From Gammaproteobacteria bacterium (GTDB taxonomy: Bacteria > Pseudomonadota > Gammaproteobacteria > Burkholderiales > Sulfuricellaceae): a DNA stretch of 64,000 nt. The notes beneath the pieces are model-generated. The model was not told the DNA's origin. It made no database searches and saw only the letters and a list, made by a program, of their open reading frames with translations. The DNA is taken from NCBI GenBank assembly GCA_018823025.1, contig JAHJJI010000071.1, positions 1-64,000 of the forward strand, read 5' to 3'. This document shows, piece by piece, positions 50,230 to 59,317 of this stretch (position 1 is its first letter; each line of letters begins with the position of its first letter). The translations under genes were made by a program, and so were the position numbers.

Positions 50230-51843
50230 TTAACGATGATGCTCATCCGATTTATCTTCGTCATCGTGCTCGTCTTCATGGTCGCGGTCCTTGTTATGCA
50301 CCAGGGGCGCCGACATCAGGACCAGTTGGCCACCCTGGTACATGGCAACCGGGTCTGCCTCGGCATTCAGGGCGCCGATGGCTTGCAGACTTGCGGCTGA
50401 GGCATGGTCCTGCACGACGAACAACTCGTACTTCTTGCCGTCGTGGCGATCCAGCAACCTGGTGATGTCGATCACGCCCGAGGATTCTTCGTCCTTGGTG
50501 TGCGTGCCGGCAACGAAGCTGCCGCCGACGATATCGCCGAATAGCGCAGGATCGTATTTGGAGAGCAGCGTGAAACTGCCGTCAACCGGATTGAACTGCC
50601 ACATTTTGCCGTTGTGCTCTGCGTTGCCCACGTCCTCTTGCAGCGTAATGGTGCCATCGACGTTCACGGAGATGTTGTCGAACATGTTGGGCTTGTCTAC
50701 GCCCACGCCGCCAGCCATGGAGGATGAGTCAAGCATAATGTCGATCTTGCCGCCTGCATCGATATTCTTGATATCGTCGAAAGTCAGGCGCCACAGTCGG
50801 GTGCCGCCTTTCTGCGTGCCACCGGTCAGATCGGTCTTGTCGAGCTGGTCGGTGGTGACAAAGTAGAACTCGTTAGGCTTGCGTGGATTCCAGGCGCCGT
50901 CTTCGGGACGGGAGAAGTGGGTTGAAGCGGTGTCGCTCAGGCTGAAGCGCATGTCCGAGACGATAGCGCTGGTGCGGGTAACCGCATTGCTGATTTCGTT
51001 GACGATGCCGTCAACGTTAACGAACTTGGCCACGCCGTTGGTCAACCCGGCCTTGTCGGCTTCGCTGCCGGTATTGGTCTTGGTGCCTGCATAAACCACC
51101 AGGGCGTTGCTCATGATGCCGGTGCCACCGTCGTTGATGCCGATGACCACGGTCTTGTCCTGGGGAAATGGATTGGCTAGCAGGTTTTCCCAGCCGCCTA
51201 TGGCGCTACCGCCGGAAGCGTTGGTGGCGGCATTGAATTTGCCAAGGATAAAGCTGCTGCCCTTGCTGGGGCCAGTGGCGACGTGTGCTACGGCGTAGCC
51301 AGTCGCGCCACCTTCTTCACCGTTCAGGAAAATGCGGGCATGGCTGCCCAAGCCGCTACGGGGGTTAAAGAACGCCCGTTGGCTGGCCAGATCGGCCGAA
51401 CAGAAGCGGCTGAAAGTGACTGTGCTCGCAAAGTCGTCGGACTGCTGGTTGGCCGCATTCCAGCCAAAGACGTTCTTGATCAGGTCGCCGCCCGAGATCA
51501 CGCGCAAAGTGCGCTTGTTGATGACCCATTCGGAAACGAAAGAACCCTTGGCACCGTGAGCGCGTACAACGCCGTTAAGGTTGTCGATCTCATGATTCAT
51601 CAGCACGGTGATGGTGCCGTCGCCGTTGTCATATGCGCCCAAGCCATCGGGAATGCCGGACATGCGATAGCCGTTGCCGGCGATATCGCCGGCGGTCAGG
51701 ATGGAGGTGAACTTGACGCCAGGAGCGATGGCATTCACGTAGGGTGTCAGGGAACTGCTTGGACCTTGGGCAGCCATGGCATTCATGGCCATAACGGCCA
51801 TGGCGCTGCTGACCAACAGGGCAATGTGCTTTTTCGTAAACAT
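50230..51843 (-). CDS. PhoX/DUF839-like secreted phosphatase-family protein
   Basis: Signal peptide; GLGAYDNGDGTITVLMNHEI, ARIFLNGEEGGATGYAVAH, RPEDGAWNPRKPNEFYFVTTDQ; charged His/Asp/Glu tail. Confidence 0.8.
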   Translation of the reverse strand: MFTKKHIALLVSSAMAVMAMNAMAAQGPSSSLTPYVNAIAPGVKFTSILTAGDIAGNGYRMSGIPDGLGAYDNGDGTITVLMNHEIDNLNGVVRAHGAKGSFVSEWVINKRTLRVISGGDLIKNVFGWNAANQQSDDFASTVTFSRFCSADLASQRAFFNPRSGLGSHARIFLNGEEGGATGYAVAHVATGPSKGSSFILGKFNAATNASGGSAIGGWENLLANPFPQDKTVVIGINDGGTGIMSNALVVYAGTKTNTGSEADKAGLTNGVAKFVNVDGIVNEISNAVTRTSAIVSDMRFSLSDTASTHFSRPEDGAWNPRKPNEFYFVTTDQLDKTDLTGGTQKGGTRLWRLTFDDIKNIDAGGKIDIMLDSSSMAGGVGVDKPNMFDNISVNVDGTITLQEDVGNAEHNGKMWQFNPVDGSFTLLSKYDPALFGDIVGGSFVAGTHTKDEESSGVIDITRLLDRHDGKKYELFVVQDHASAASLQAIGALNAEADPVAMYQGGQLVLMSAPLVHNKDRDHEDEHDDEDKSDEHHR

Positions 51844-52169
51844 GAAATTCTCCAGTCTGAATCGTAGTTAGATGGTTGTTCCTGAAGGAAATGTCTTCAG
51901 GTGCAGCCCGGATATCTACCTTCCGTGGGGAATAAACGGCTAATTTTCAGGTATGCCGTGTACGCCTCGCGACGGGTGTAGCCTTATGTCGGCCTGCGCT
52001 GCGAAGTTTGCACATCAAGTGTTACAAGCAGATGAAGATCGGGGTGCTCCGCACGATTTTGATACAAAGCCCTCACAAAACCCGGGCTCTGATAATCAAT
52101 CCATTTTTTGGATGGATATTAGTAATCAACAGTTGGCCAATAATTTCACATTCTGCATTGGGGAAGAGC

Positions 52170-52310
52170 ATGTCGACGGAAGTCGTGGTAGAAGGGGTTG
52201 GAACCGAGATAGAACTGAGGGTGGTCACGGATTGTAGATGTGACAAAGTTCAAGGGGATCTCTTTTCTAAACCCATTCCTGCCACGGAACTGATGCAATG
52301 GCTTAAAGAA
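52170..52310 (+). pseudogene. Remnant of EAL-domain C-terminus
   Basis: STEVVVEGVGTEIELRVVTDCRCDKVQGDLFSKPIPATELMQWLKE matches the EAL C-terminal pattern VVAEGVET...LGCD..QGYLFSKP.P..E...WL, with no intact EAL domain upstream. Confidence 0.75.
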
Positions 52311-52431
52311 ACCCACTGCTATTCTGAATTCCCGCTTATGCAGACTCTTGGCATAGACGCCCACATACATCCCGTCACTAGCAGCCTGGGCCTAAGCTAA
52401 AGCGCAGTCGCTGCGGTGCTGAGCGCAAATT

Positions 52432-53814
52432 CTAGACGACGGTCTCGGCAACAATGCGGTAACAGGGGTTGTATTTCTTACTCGATATCTTCATACGCTT
52501 CTGGGCAACGAAAGATGACATCAGAGCATCCATCGGCCCCATGATTGTCGAGTCACCGTGGATCTCAAAGCTGCCGTGTTTTTCAATTTCACGGATACCC
52601 TCGTCTTTGACATTGCCGGCAACAACACCCGAAAAGGCGCGCCGCAGGTTGGCAGCAAGGGTGTGCTTCGGCTGATTCTTCTGCAACTTTAGCTTGCGCA
52701 TGTTCTCGTGGCTGGGATGGAAGGGGCGCTGCAAATCGTGTTCGATCTTGAGCAGGGAATTGAAGTAGTAGGCATCCCGCTGTTGTTTGCGGAAGTTGCG
52801 AACCAGCTTGATGCCGGCCTGGACTTCCCGCGCCACCTGCACTGGATCGTCAATGATGATCTGATAGCGCCGTTGGGCTTCGGCGCCGAGGGTTGCACCG
52901 ATGAACTGGTCGATCTGCCGAAAGTAGTCCTCGGCACTTTTTGGCCCGGTGAAGATGAGAGGAAAGGGTTGCTCGGCATTGCTCGGATGAAGCAGGACAC
53001 CGAGGACATAAAGGATTTCCTCCGCCGTGCCGACGCCGCCAGGAAAGACGATGAAGCCATGTCCGGCGCGAACGAACGCTTCCAGGCGCTTCTCGACGTC
53101 GGGGAAAATCACCAGTTCATTGACGATCGGATTCGGCGACTCGGCGGCGATGATTCCCGGTTCGGTGAAGCCGATGTAGCGCCCGTTCCTGATACGCTGC
53201 TTGGCATGGGCGATGGCGGCACCCTTCATCGGTCCCTTCATGGCTCCCGGGCCGCAGCCGGTGCAGATATCGAGGCCGCGCAGGCCCAACTGGTAGCCGA
53301 TCAGCTTGCTGTAATCATATTCCTCACGGCTGATAGAATGGCCACCCCAGCAAACCACTATATTAGGATCGGTCAGCGGCTGCAGGACACAGGCATTGCG
53401 CAGAATGTGGAACACCGTATCGGTAACGCCGTCTGAAGTGTTGAGGGCAAATCGCGGGTTGCCGCGAATCTCTTCGCTGACATAGATGACGTCGCGCAGG
53501 ACGGCGAATAGGTGCTCCCGGATGCCCGTGATCATCTTGCCTTCCACGAAGGCGCTGGCCGGTGCCCCCTTGATGTCGAGCTTGATGCCGCGCTGGCGCT
53601 GGATGATGCGGATATCGAAGGCGCGATAGCGCTCCAGCAGTTCTTTGGCATCATCGAGTTCATTGCCGCAATTGAGCACTGCCAGAGAGCAATTGCGATA
53701 AAGCTCGTGCAAGCTTCCATGGCCCTCGTCGAGCAACTTGGCCGCTTCCGTTCTGGACAGTACCTCTAGCCGGCCGGTGGGTGAAACTTGCGTGTCGACT
53801 ACTTCGTATTCCAT
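52432..53814 (-). CDS. ppnN: Pyrimidine/purine nucleotide 5'-monophosphate nucleosidase (YgdH/PpnN, LOG-like)
   Basis: CWGGHSISREEYDYSKLIGYQLGLRGLDICTGCGPGAMKGPMKGAAIAHAKQR...GFIVFPGGVGTAEEILYVLGVLLHP. Confidence 0.92.
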   Translation of the reverse strand: MEYEVVDTQVSPTGRLEVLSRTEAAKLLDEGHGSLHELYRNCSLAVLNCGNELDDAKELLERYRAFDIRIIQRQRGIKLDIKGAPASAFVEGKMITGIREHLFAVLRDVIYVSEEIRGNPRFALNTSDGVTDTVFHILRNACVLQPLTDPNIVVCWGGHSISREEYDYSKLIGYQLGLRGLDICTGCGPGAMKGPMKGAAIAHAKQRIRNGRYIGFTEPGIIAAESPNPIVNELVIFPDVEKRLEAFVRAGHGFIVFPGGVGTAEEILYVLGVLLHPSNAEQPFPLIFTGPKSAEDYFRQIDQFIGATLGAEAQRRYQIIIDDPVQVAREVQAGIKLVRNFRKQQRDAYYFNSLLKIEHDLQRPFHPSHENMRKLKLQKNQPKHTLAANLRRAFSGVVAGNVKDEGIREIEKHGSFEIHGDSTIMGPMDALMSSFVAQKRMKISSKKYNPCYRIVAETVV

Positions 53815-53886
53815 GGCTAAGATTGTACCTGTATTGAGAATAAGTTGCCTCTGGCGCTGCGACTTGAATGTGGTTTTATATTTTGT

Positions 53887-54297
53887 TCACCACTCGCTGT
53901 AAGGCGTGCCATCGCGACCGTTGCCAAGAGCGCCGCTCTTGACATCGTAGACACCGCCTTTGGCGGGGTTGTCGGGCGCAATGGTTAGCCAGCTGGCGGT
54001 GCTGCCGGCTATGGGATCTTCCGGAATGGAGCGGATGTATTTTTTAGTAACCAGGTCGTCCAGCGTGGCCGGATATTTTCCCGTGTCGCCATAATATTTG
54101 TCGAGCGCATCGCGTAGTGTATTCAGATCCTGTTTGAGCACGGCTTCCTTGGATTTTTCGATGCTATGGAAGTAGCGGGGCGTTGCGATCGACAGCAGGG
54201 TGGCGATAATCGCCATGACCACCAGCAATTCGATGAGCGTGAATCCGCCGCAGCCATGGAAGAAATGGCCTTTACCAATCTTTGTAGGGAATGCCAT
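53887..54297 (-). CDS. GspG-like pseudopilin
   Basis: GFTLIELLVVMAIIATLLSIATPRYFHSIEKSKEAVLKQDLNTLRDALDKYYGDTGKYPATLDDLV. Confidence 0.9.
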   Translation of the reverse strand: MAFPTKIGKGHFFHGCGGFTLIELLVVMAIIATLLSIATPRYFHSIEKSKEAVLKQDLNTLRDALDKYYGDTGKYPATLDDLVTKKYIRSIPEDPIAGSTASWLTIAPDNPAKGGVYDVKSGALGNGRDGTPYSEW

Positions 54298-54766
54298 TGA
54301 GTCCTCTTTCCGTGTTCAAGGAATAGATGTCGAACACGTCGTTGCCCTCCTGGGGATTTTCCGCACTGCTTGCATAGCTCCGTTTGCCCCAGGTTTCTGC
54401 TGCGGGGATGCTGGGGTCGGTAGACATGGGATCGCGTGGAATACGACGCAGGAAGAAAATTTTTGCCTTGGTCGGACTTTTTATATCCTCCACGCCACTC
54501 GCTAATAACTCTAACGTTTTGGGATAACCGGAAGCACCGACGGTGCGGTCGTCGATCCCGGCTTTCTTGTAGGCGTCTATCGCATTACGAATTTGCATCA
54601 GCGCCACTCTGAGCTCCTGCTCCTTGTTGCGTTGCACGGTCACTTCGATCATGGGCATGATGCCGGAAGCGAGCACGGCGATGATGGCGACGGTGACTAC
54701 CAGTTCGATCAGCGTAAAGCCGGATGCCGATGCTCTGGACTGAACTCCGCGGTTGTGGCGAGCCAT
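54272..54766 (-). CDS. Prepilin-type pseudopilin
   Basis: GFTLIELVVTVAIIAVLASGIMPMIEVTVQRNKEQELRVALMQIRNAIDAYKKAGIDD. Confidence 0.9.
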   Translation of the reverse strand: MARHNRGVQSRASASGFTLIELVVTVAIIAVLASGIMPMIEVTVQRNKEQELRVALMQIRNAIDAYKKAGIDDRTVGASGYPKTLELLASGVEDIKSPTKAKIFFLRRIPRDPMSTDPSIPAAETWGKRSYASSAENPQEGNDVFDIYSLNTERGLNGIPYKDW

Positions 54767-54767
54767 C

Positions 54768-56774
54768 TCAATCTTCCCTGAACTTTCCCTCCGCTGCTGG
54801 CACGGGCATTAGTTCCGCTGCCGGGCTGGCGGTTTCACTTGGCGGAATGGCTGTGCTGGAAGGCTGGGGTTCAAGCGCCGGTGGTGCGGATATACCCTTC
54901 GGCACTGGGGCGATCTCGCTACGCTGAATCAACTGCGGCTGAGCAGCAGGCCGCTGCCCCGGCAACACGGAAAAGGCATCCACTGGCCTGATGGCCAGAG
55001 GCGGCGCGCCGACAAAGGTTTCAGTCCCGGAGGCAAACTCCATGGCCGCAGCATCGGGCTGGATCAGATTTTTGACGATGCGTGGCGTGATCAGCAGGAC
55101 GATTTCCGTTTTGCTGCCACTATTCAGACGGCTCGAGAACAGGTGGCCAAGAACGGGGATGTCGCCAAGCCCGGGCACCTTGTTGGCACTGGCCCGGTCT
55201 TCGTCATTGATGAGTCCGGCCAGTGCCTGGGTTTCGCCATCCTTCAGGCGTAGTGTGGTGGAGGCATTGCGGGTGCCGAGCTGGTAGGTCAGCGTTCCGG
55301 TGCTGCTCTTGATTTGCTGCACGATGTTGCTGACCTCGAGGTTGACCTTCATCGCCACATCGTTGTCGAGATAAATCCGGGGCTCGACTTCGAGTTTGAG
55401 TCCGACATCCAGATAGGTGACGGATTCCGCCACGCCGACGTTGGCGGTGGCGGTGGTGGTGATGACCGGAACCCGGTCGCCGATGTGGATTTTTGCTTTC
55501 TCGCGATTGCGCACGCGGATTCTCGGGTTGGCGAGCAGGTTGGTGTCGCTATCCTCGCCGCGCAGGTTCAGGACGGGATTCGGGATGCCGATCTGGGCGC
55601 CGTTCAGGTGACGCAGGTTGTCGACGGTAAGCTGCCCACCGTTAAGCGTGGAATTCGTGATGTTGCCGAAGGCCGTTGCCGTGGTGGTGGATAGTGCCGG
55701 TGCCACGACGGTGAATTTGTTGGGCCATTGCATCCCCAGTTCGGTCAGCTTGGAGCGCTTCACTTCCAGTATTTCCACTTCGAGGACGACCTCGGGTTCG
55801 GCCCGGTCATGCAGGGCGACCAGCTTCTCGGCCAGGCGGATGACATTGGGCGTGTCCCGCATCACCAGCATGTTGAGACTTTCGTCGATGGAGATGTCGC
55901 GCGTTTTCAGCACCGTCTTGATTTCGCTCATCATCTGTTTCGGGTCCGCGTTCGTCAGGTAGAAGCCCTTGACGACAAGCTCCTGGTAGTCTTTGACCTT
56001 GGCGGGCGTGTGCGGGTAAATCAGTATGGTGTTGTCGTTGAGCACGCTTTTCTGTAGCTGGTTGGTGACGAGCAGCATATTGATGACATCTTCGACAGAG
56101 GAGTTGCGGACCATGATGGTCGCCTTCAGATCAGGCTTCACGTCCTTGTCGAAAACAAAGTTGATGCCTGCAGTGCGCGAAATCACTTCGAAAATGGTTT
56201 TCAGATTGACGTCCCGGAACTCGATGGTGATCGGTTTTTTAAAACCGGAGCTCAGCCCCGAGGAGGGGTTGCTGTCCTGCCAGGTTTTCTCGTCAATTAC
56301 CCGCTTTATTTCCCGTGCGCCAAGGTTGGCAGGATCTTCTCCGAGTATGCCGCTCGCCAGTTTTTCGGCGCCGGCCAGGTCGCCTGACTTGAACAGGCTT
56401 TCCGCTGTGGTCAGCATGGCGGCGCGACGGCGACCGCCTTCGATAGCCTGTAGTCCGTTGGTGGCGCGGGGGTTGCCATCCTCTAATTTCAGCACCTGAA
56501 GATACCAGGATTCTGCCTCGACGAAATGGCCGGAGATTCGTGCATTGTCACCCTGGGTTAGCAGTTTCTGGATGTGAAGCTGGCGCTGCCGGTAGAGTTG
56601 GGTGCGAAATTCAATGCTGTTCGGGTCTTCTTTGACTGCGATTTCCAGCTGTGTCAGTCCTTCCTCGATTCGGCCTTCCGCTAGCAGCGATTTGCCTTCA
56701 CGAAAGGCGCGCTCTCCGGCGCACCCCGTAAGGGAGGAAATTAAAAGCAGCAGCGCCAGGCGCCTAACGGTCAT
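54768..56774 (-). CDS. Secretin (GspD/PilQ family) lipoprotein
   Basis: Lipobox LLISSLTGCAG; TPR-like N-terminus; secretin core (VPGLGDIPVLGHLFSSRLNSGSKTEIVLLITPRIV). Start moved to MTVRRLALLLL. Confidence 0.93.
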   Translation of the reverse strand: MTVRRLALLLLISSLTGCAGERAFREGKSLLAEGRIEEGLTQLEIAVKEDPNSIEFRTQLYRQRQLHIQKLLTQGDNARISGHFVEAESWYLQVLKLEDGNPRATNGLQAIEGGRRRAAMLTTAESLFKSGDLAGAEKLASGILGEDPANLGAREIKRVIDEKTWQDSNPSSGLSSGFKKPITIEFRDVNLKTIFEVISRTAGINFVFDKDVKPDLKATIMVRNSSVEDVINMLLVTNQLQKSVLNDNTILIYPHTPAKVKDYQELVVKGFYLTNADPKQMMSEIKTVLKTRDISIDESLNMLVMRDTPNVIRLAEKLVALHDRAEPEVVLEVEILEVKRSKLTELGMQWPNKFTVVAPALSTTTATAFGNITNSTLNGGQLTVDNLRHLNGAQIGIPNPVLNLRGEDSDTNLLANPRIRVRNREKAKIHIGDRVPVITTTATANVGVAESVTYLDVGLKLEVEPRIYLDNDVAMKVNLEVSNIVQQIKSSTGTLTYQLGTRNASTTLRLKDGETQALAGLINDEDRASANKVPGLGDIPVLGHLFSSRLNSGSKTEIVLLITPRIVKNLIQPDAAAMEFASGTETFVGAPPLAIRPVDAFSVLPGQRPAAQPQLIQRSEIAPVPKGISAPPALEPQPSSTAIPPSETASPAAELMPVPAAEGKFRED

Positions 56775-56819
56775 GGCGAATCGCTGCCCCAGATGATGAA
56801 ACAGCGATTCGCCATGATC

Positions 56820-56870
56820 GTTTCCCTCTCTCCTAACTCTCTCCCGGAGGGCGAGAGGGACGCAGGCTCG
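56820..56870. repeat. Short intergenic imperfect inverted repeat
   Basis: ccctctctcctaactctctcccggagggcgagaggga upstream of the secretin start. Confidence 0.5.
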
Positions 56871-56899
56871 CTTCGCGAGACTCATGTGAATGCAGTGTT

Positions 56900-57406
56900 T
56901 CAATTAAATGCTCCAATCGGGAATGTTTGTTTCATATTCAACGGCAGATAAGTCAGTGTCATCACGGGGGGGAGGATGCTCTCCACGCGGTAGGTTCCTT
57001 CGATCACGTCACCCTCCCTGACAACCAGATTGCGCTCCTGCTTGCTCATGAAGACCAGCAATTTTCCGTCCTCCAGCATTTTTCCCAGATAGACAAAGGG
57101 AATCGGCGGCGGGGTCGGAGGCGGCGGGGGTACGGGTTTTGACGGTGGCGGGGGAACATACCAGGACTTGCCCGGGAAAATGTCGGTTGCCGTTTCCGGC
57201 GAGCTGTTTCGCTTCAGCGTATCCAGTTGCAATTCGGAGGCCTCGATATTCTTTGGTTTTTTGCGACCTCTTTCCTGATTCGGTTTTTTAACCGACAAAG
57301 TTGGGTTGGCTTCCCCGTTTTCATTGGGTGCCCAGAAGGCAGATGCCGAGCTGATGGCAAGCAGGCCAAGCAGCAGTGTCCAGCGCTTTTTTTGCGCCCT
57401 GTTCAT
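56900..57406 (-). CDS. PilP/GspC-like periplasmic protein
   Basis: N-terminal TM, polyproline linker, PFVYLGKMLEDGKLLVFMSKQERNLVVREGDVIEGTYRVESI. Confidence 0.72.
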   Translation of the reverse strand: MNRAQKKRWTLLLGLLAISSASAFWAPNENGEANPTLSVKKPNQERGRKKPKNIEASELQLDTLKRNSSPETATDIFPGKSWYVPPPPSKPVPPPPPTPPPIPFVYLGKMLEDGKLLVFMSKQERNLVVREGDVIEGTYRVESILPPVMTLTYLPLNMKQTFPIGAFN

Positions 57407-57969
57407 GCCGGTCCGCCCAGGAAAAGCGTCAGCTTGATGACTGCGTTGACTACCGTCAGATCGATGGTCTCGCGCTTGAAGCTGATATCGTCCAGTGACA
57501 GGGCGGGAACCTCAGTCAAAAGATCGGACAGGAAATGGCGGATCTGTACGTGGCTTCCTTTGATCGGCAGGGTGATCTGGTAGCGTCGAAGGTTGCCGGT
57601 TTCTGCGCCTGCCAGCTTGTACGCGCCGGTTTCGAGCACGATGTGCCGACGTTCCGCCGCCGCATAGATTTTCGCCAGCCATTCTTCGCTACGGTTCAAC
57701 GAGGGGAACTGCCCGTAAAATGCCTTGAGCTGCATTTCCCCCGTTGGCGCGGGTTTGGTTTCTCGGTGCTGGTTATTCGCGATATCCCGGCGCAGTTGCA
57801 CCTGTTCCACTTTGAGTGTCGCGAGCTGTTCCTGCATCGGCAACACCATCGTGGCGTAAAAGATCGGGCTGCCCAGCAATATGCCGAGGCTCAGCATGCC
57901 GACCCATCCGCTACGGCGCAGGAAATTCTTTGCAGCAATAATGGAGGCACTCATCGTGTGGGTGTCCAC
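57403..57969 (-). CDS. PilO/GspM-like inner-membrane protein
   Basis: One N-terminal TM then coiled coil and ferredoxin-like region; position between PilN-like and PilP-like genes. Confidence 0.68.
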   Translation of the reverse strand: MDTHTMSASIIAAKNFLRRSGWVGMLSLGILLGSPIFYATMVLPMQEQLATLKVEQVQLRRDIANNQHRETKPAPTGEMQLKAFYGQFPSLNRSEEWLAKIYAAAERRHIVLETGAYKLAGAETGNLRRYQITLPIKGSHVQIRHFLSDLLTEVPALSLDDISFKRETIDLTVVNAVIKLTLFLGGPA

Positions 57970-58493
57970 TTGGCGGACAGGCTGAAGCGGACTGGCTTGT
58001 CGGGGTCTTGCTGCTTAATTTCATGACTGGTCAGGGTGATTTGCGCGAGTGTTTCCTGGCTGCGCAGTTGGGCAATGTAATCCAGTATGGTGTCCAGGTT
58101 CTTCGCCTCTCCGCTGATGTGGATCAGCTGTTTGCGGGCATCAGGCTGAATGGAAAGCAGCGCTACCTGGTTGTTTGCGGTAGATTCCAGAGCCATAAAA
58201 AGCTTGTCCCATGGGAGGTTGAGCTGGTGGATGATGTCATTGGCGTGCTTGATTTCTGCCGCGAGCTGGGTCGCGTCCATGGTGCTTTTCGGTCCTGCCA
58301 GGGGCGCGTATTCCTGCTGTAGTTCCGCCGTTTGTCGACTGATCTGGAGCAGAGCCTGGTCCGCTTCGGCGAAGGACAGGGCTGCGGCGACTCCGGCGCA
58401 AACTCCGCCCAGCAACATCCAGGCGCCCATGCTGCGGCGCAGGAACGGATCACGTTTGAAGTCCAGTGTGAGTATCGGGGCAGCCATGCTCAA
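57951..58493 (-). CDS. PilN-like assembly protein
   Basis: N-terminal TM (MLLGGVCAGVAAALSFAEADQALLQI), PilN-like size and position. Confidence 0.7.
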   Translation of the reverse strand: MSMAAPILTLDFKRDPFLRRSMGAWMLLGGVCAGVAAALSFAEADQALLQISRQTAELQQEYAPLAGPKSTMDATQLAAEIKHANDIIHQLNLPWDKLFMALESTANNQVALLSIQPDARKQLIHISGEAKNLDTILDYIAQLRSQETLAQITLTSHEIKQQDPDKPVRFSLSAKWTPTR

Positions 58494-59317
58494 GCGCTCG
58501 CGGCCATGGCGAACTGGGGATCGCTGCGCCAGTCGGGGTTGGATTCAGAAGAAGGAGCAACCAGTTTGAATTTCGATTTGGTGATGGCGGCCAGGCTGGC
58601 AGCGCTTATGCCGGGTGCGTACAGGACGGTTGTGTCTGTTTGCGGATCCAGTCCGGCCAGCTGCTGCTCGCGTTCGAGCACGGTCACCAGCGCGGCGAGC
58701 GGATTGTCAGTCGCCAGCGAGCGGCAGTGGATGCTCCGCCATGCGCCGTTCTCCAGGCGCATGACGCATACGCGCTCTGGTTCGGTAACGGCGAACCAGA
58801 TATTCCCTTGCGCCAGTTCTGGACGGACACGGTTGTAGGCGGCCATCAGATAGGGTTTTAGCGAGCGTAGCCGGACGCCATGCTTGTTGCAGCAGGCCGT
58901 GATCGAGCCGAGCAGCTTGAGTTGCATGCCGCATGCCAGGTTTTCCGTGCCGGCGTTACCTTCGGCAATACGTATTTCCCATTCGCTGCTGTCACCATAG
59001 ACTGTGGCCAGCTTGTGGCGCGCGAACGAGCGTTGCTCTTCTTCGCCGGCGATGTCCTCGTTCCAGGGCAGCAGCTGAAAGCGGGCAAAGCCGTTGGAAA
59101 CCACTACGCTGGCGTCGGCATGCTGCCACTCCGGCTTGCTGAGCAGTCCGTCCAGCGCTGTCAGTGCGCTGCTCCAGGGCGTCGCGTCGGCACCGGTCGG
59201 ACATGCCATCGCGACTTTTGCCGTGAGCCGTGGTTTCAGGCCTTTGCCGAAGCGCAACAACGCGATATGCGAGGGGCTCAGGCCGATACGGATCTGATCA
59301 CGCCACAAAGGTGACAC
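58490..59317 (-). CDS. PilM/GspL-like cytoplasmic assembly protein
   Basis: RIGLSPSHIALLRFGKG... and gene order directly upstream of the PilN-like gene; 4-bp overlap. Confidence 0.65.
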   Translation of the reverse strand: MSPLWRDQIRIGLSPSHIALLRFGKGLKPRLTAKVAMACPTGADATPWSSALTALDGLLSKPEWQHADASVVVSNGFARFQLLPWNEDIAGEEEQRSFARHKLATVYGDSSEWEIRIAEGNAGTENLACGMQLKLLGSITACCNKHGVRLRSLKPYLMAAYNRVRPELAQGNIWFAVTEPERVCVMRLENGAWRSIHCRSLATDNPLAALVTVLEREQQLAGLDPQTDTTVLYAPGISAASLAAITKSKFKLVAPSSESNPDWRSDPQFAMAASA

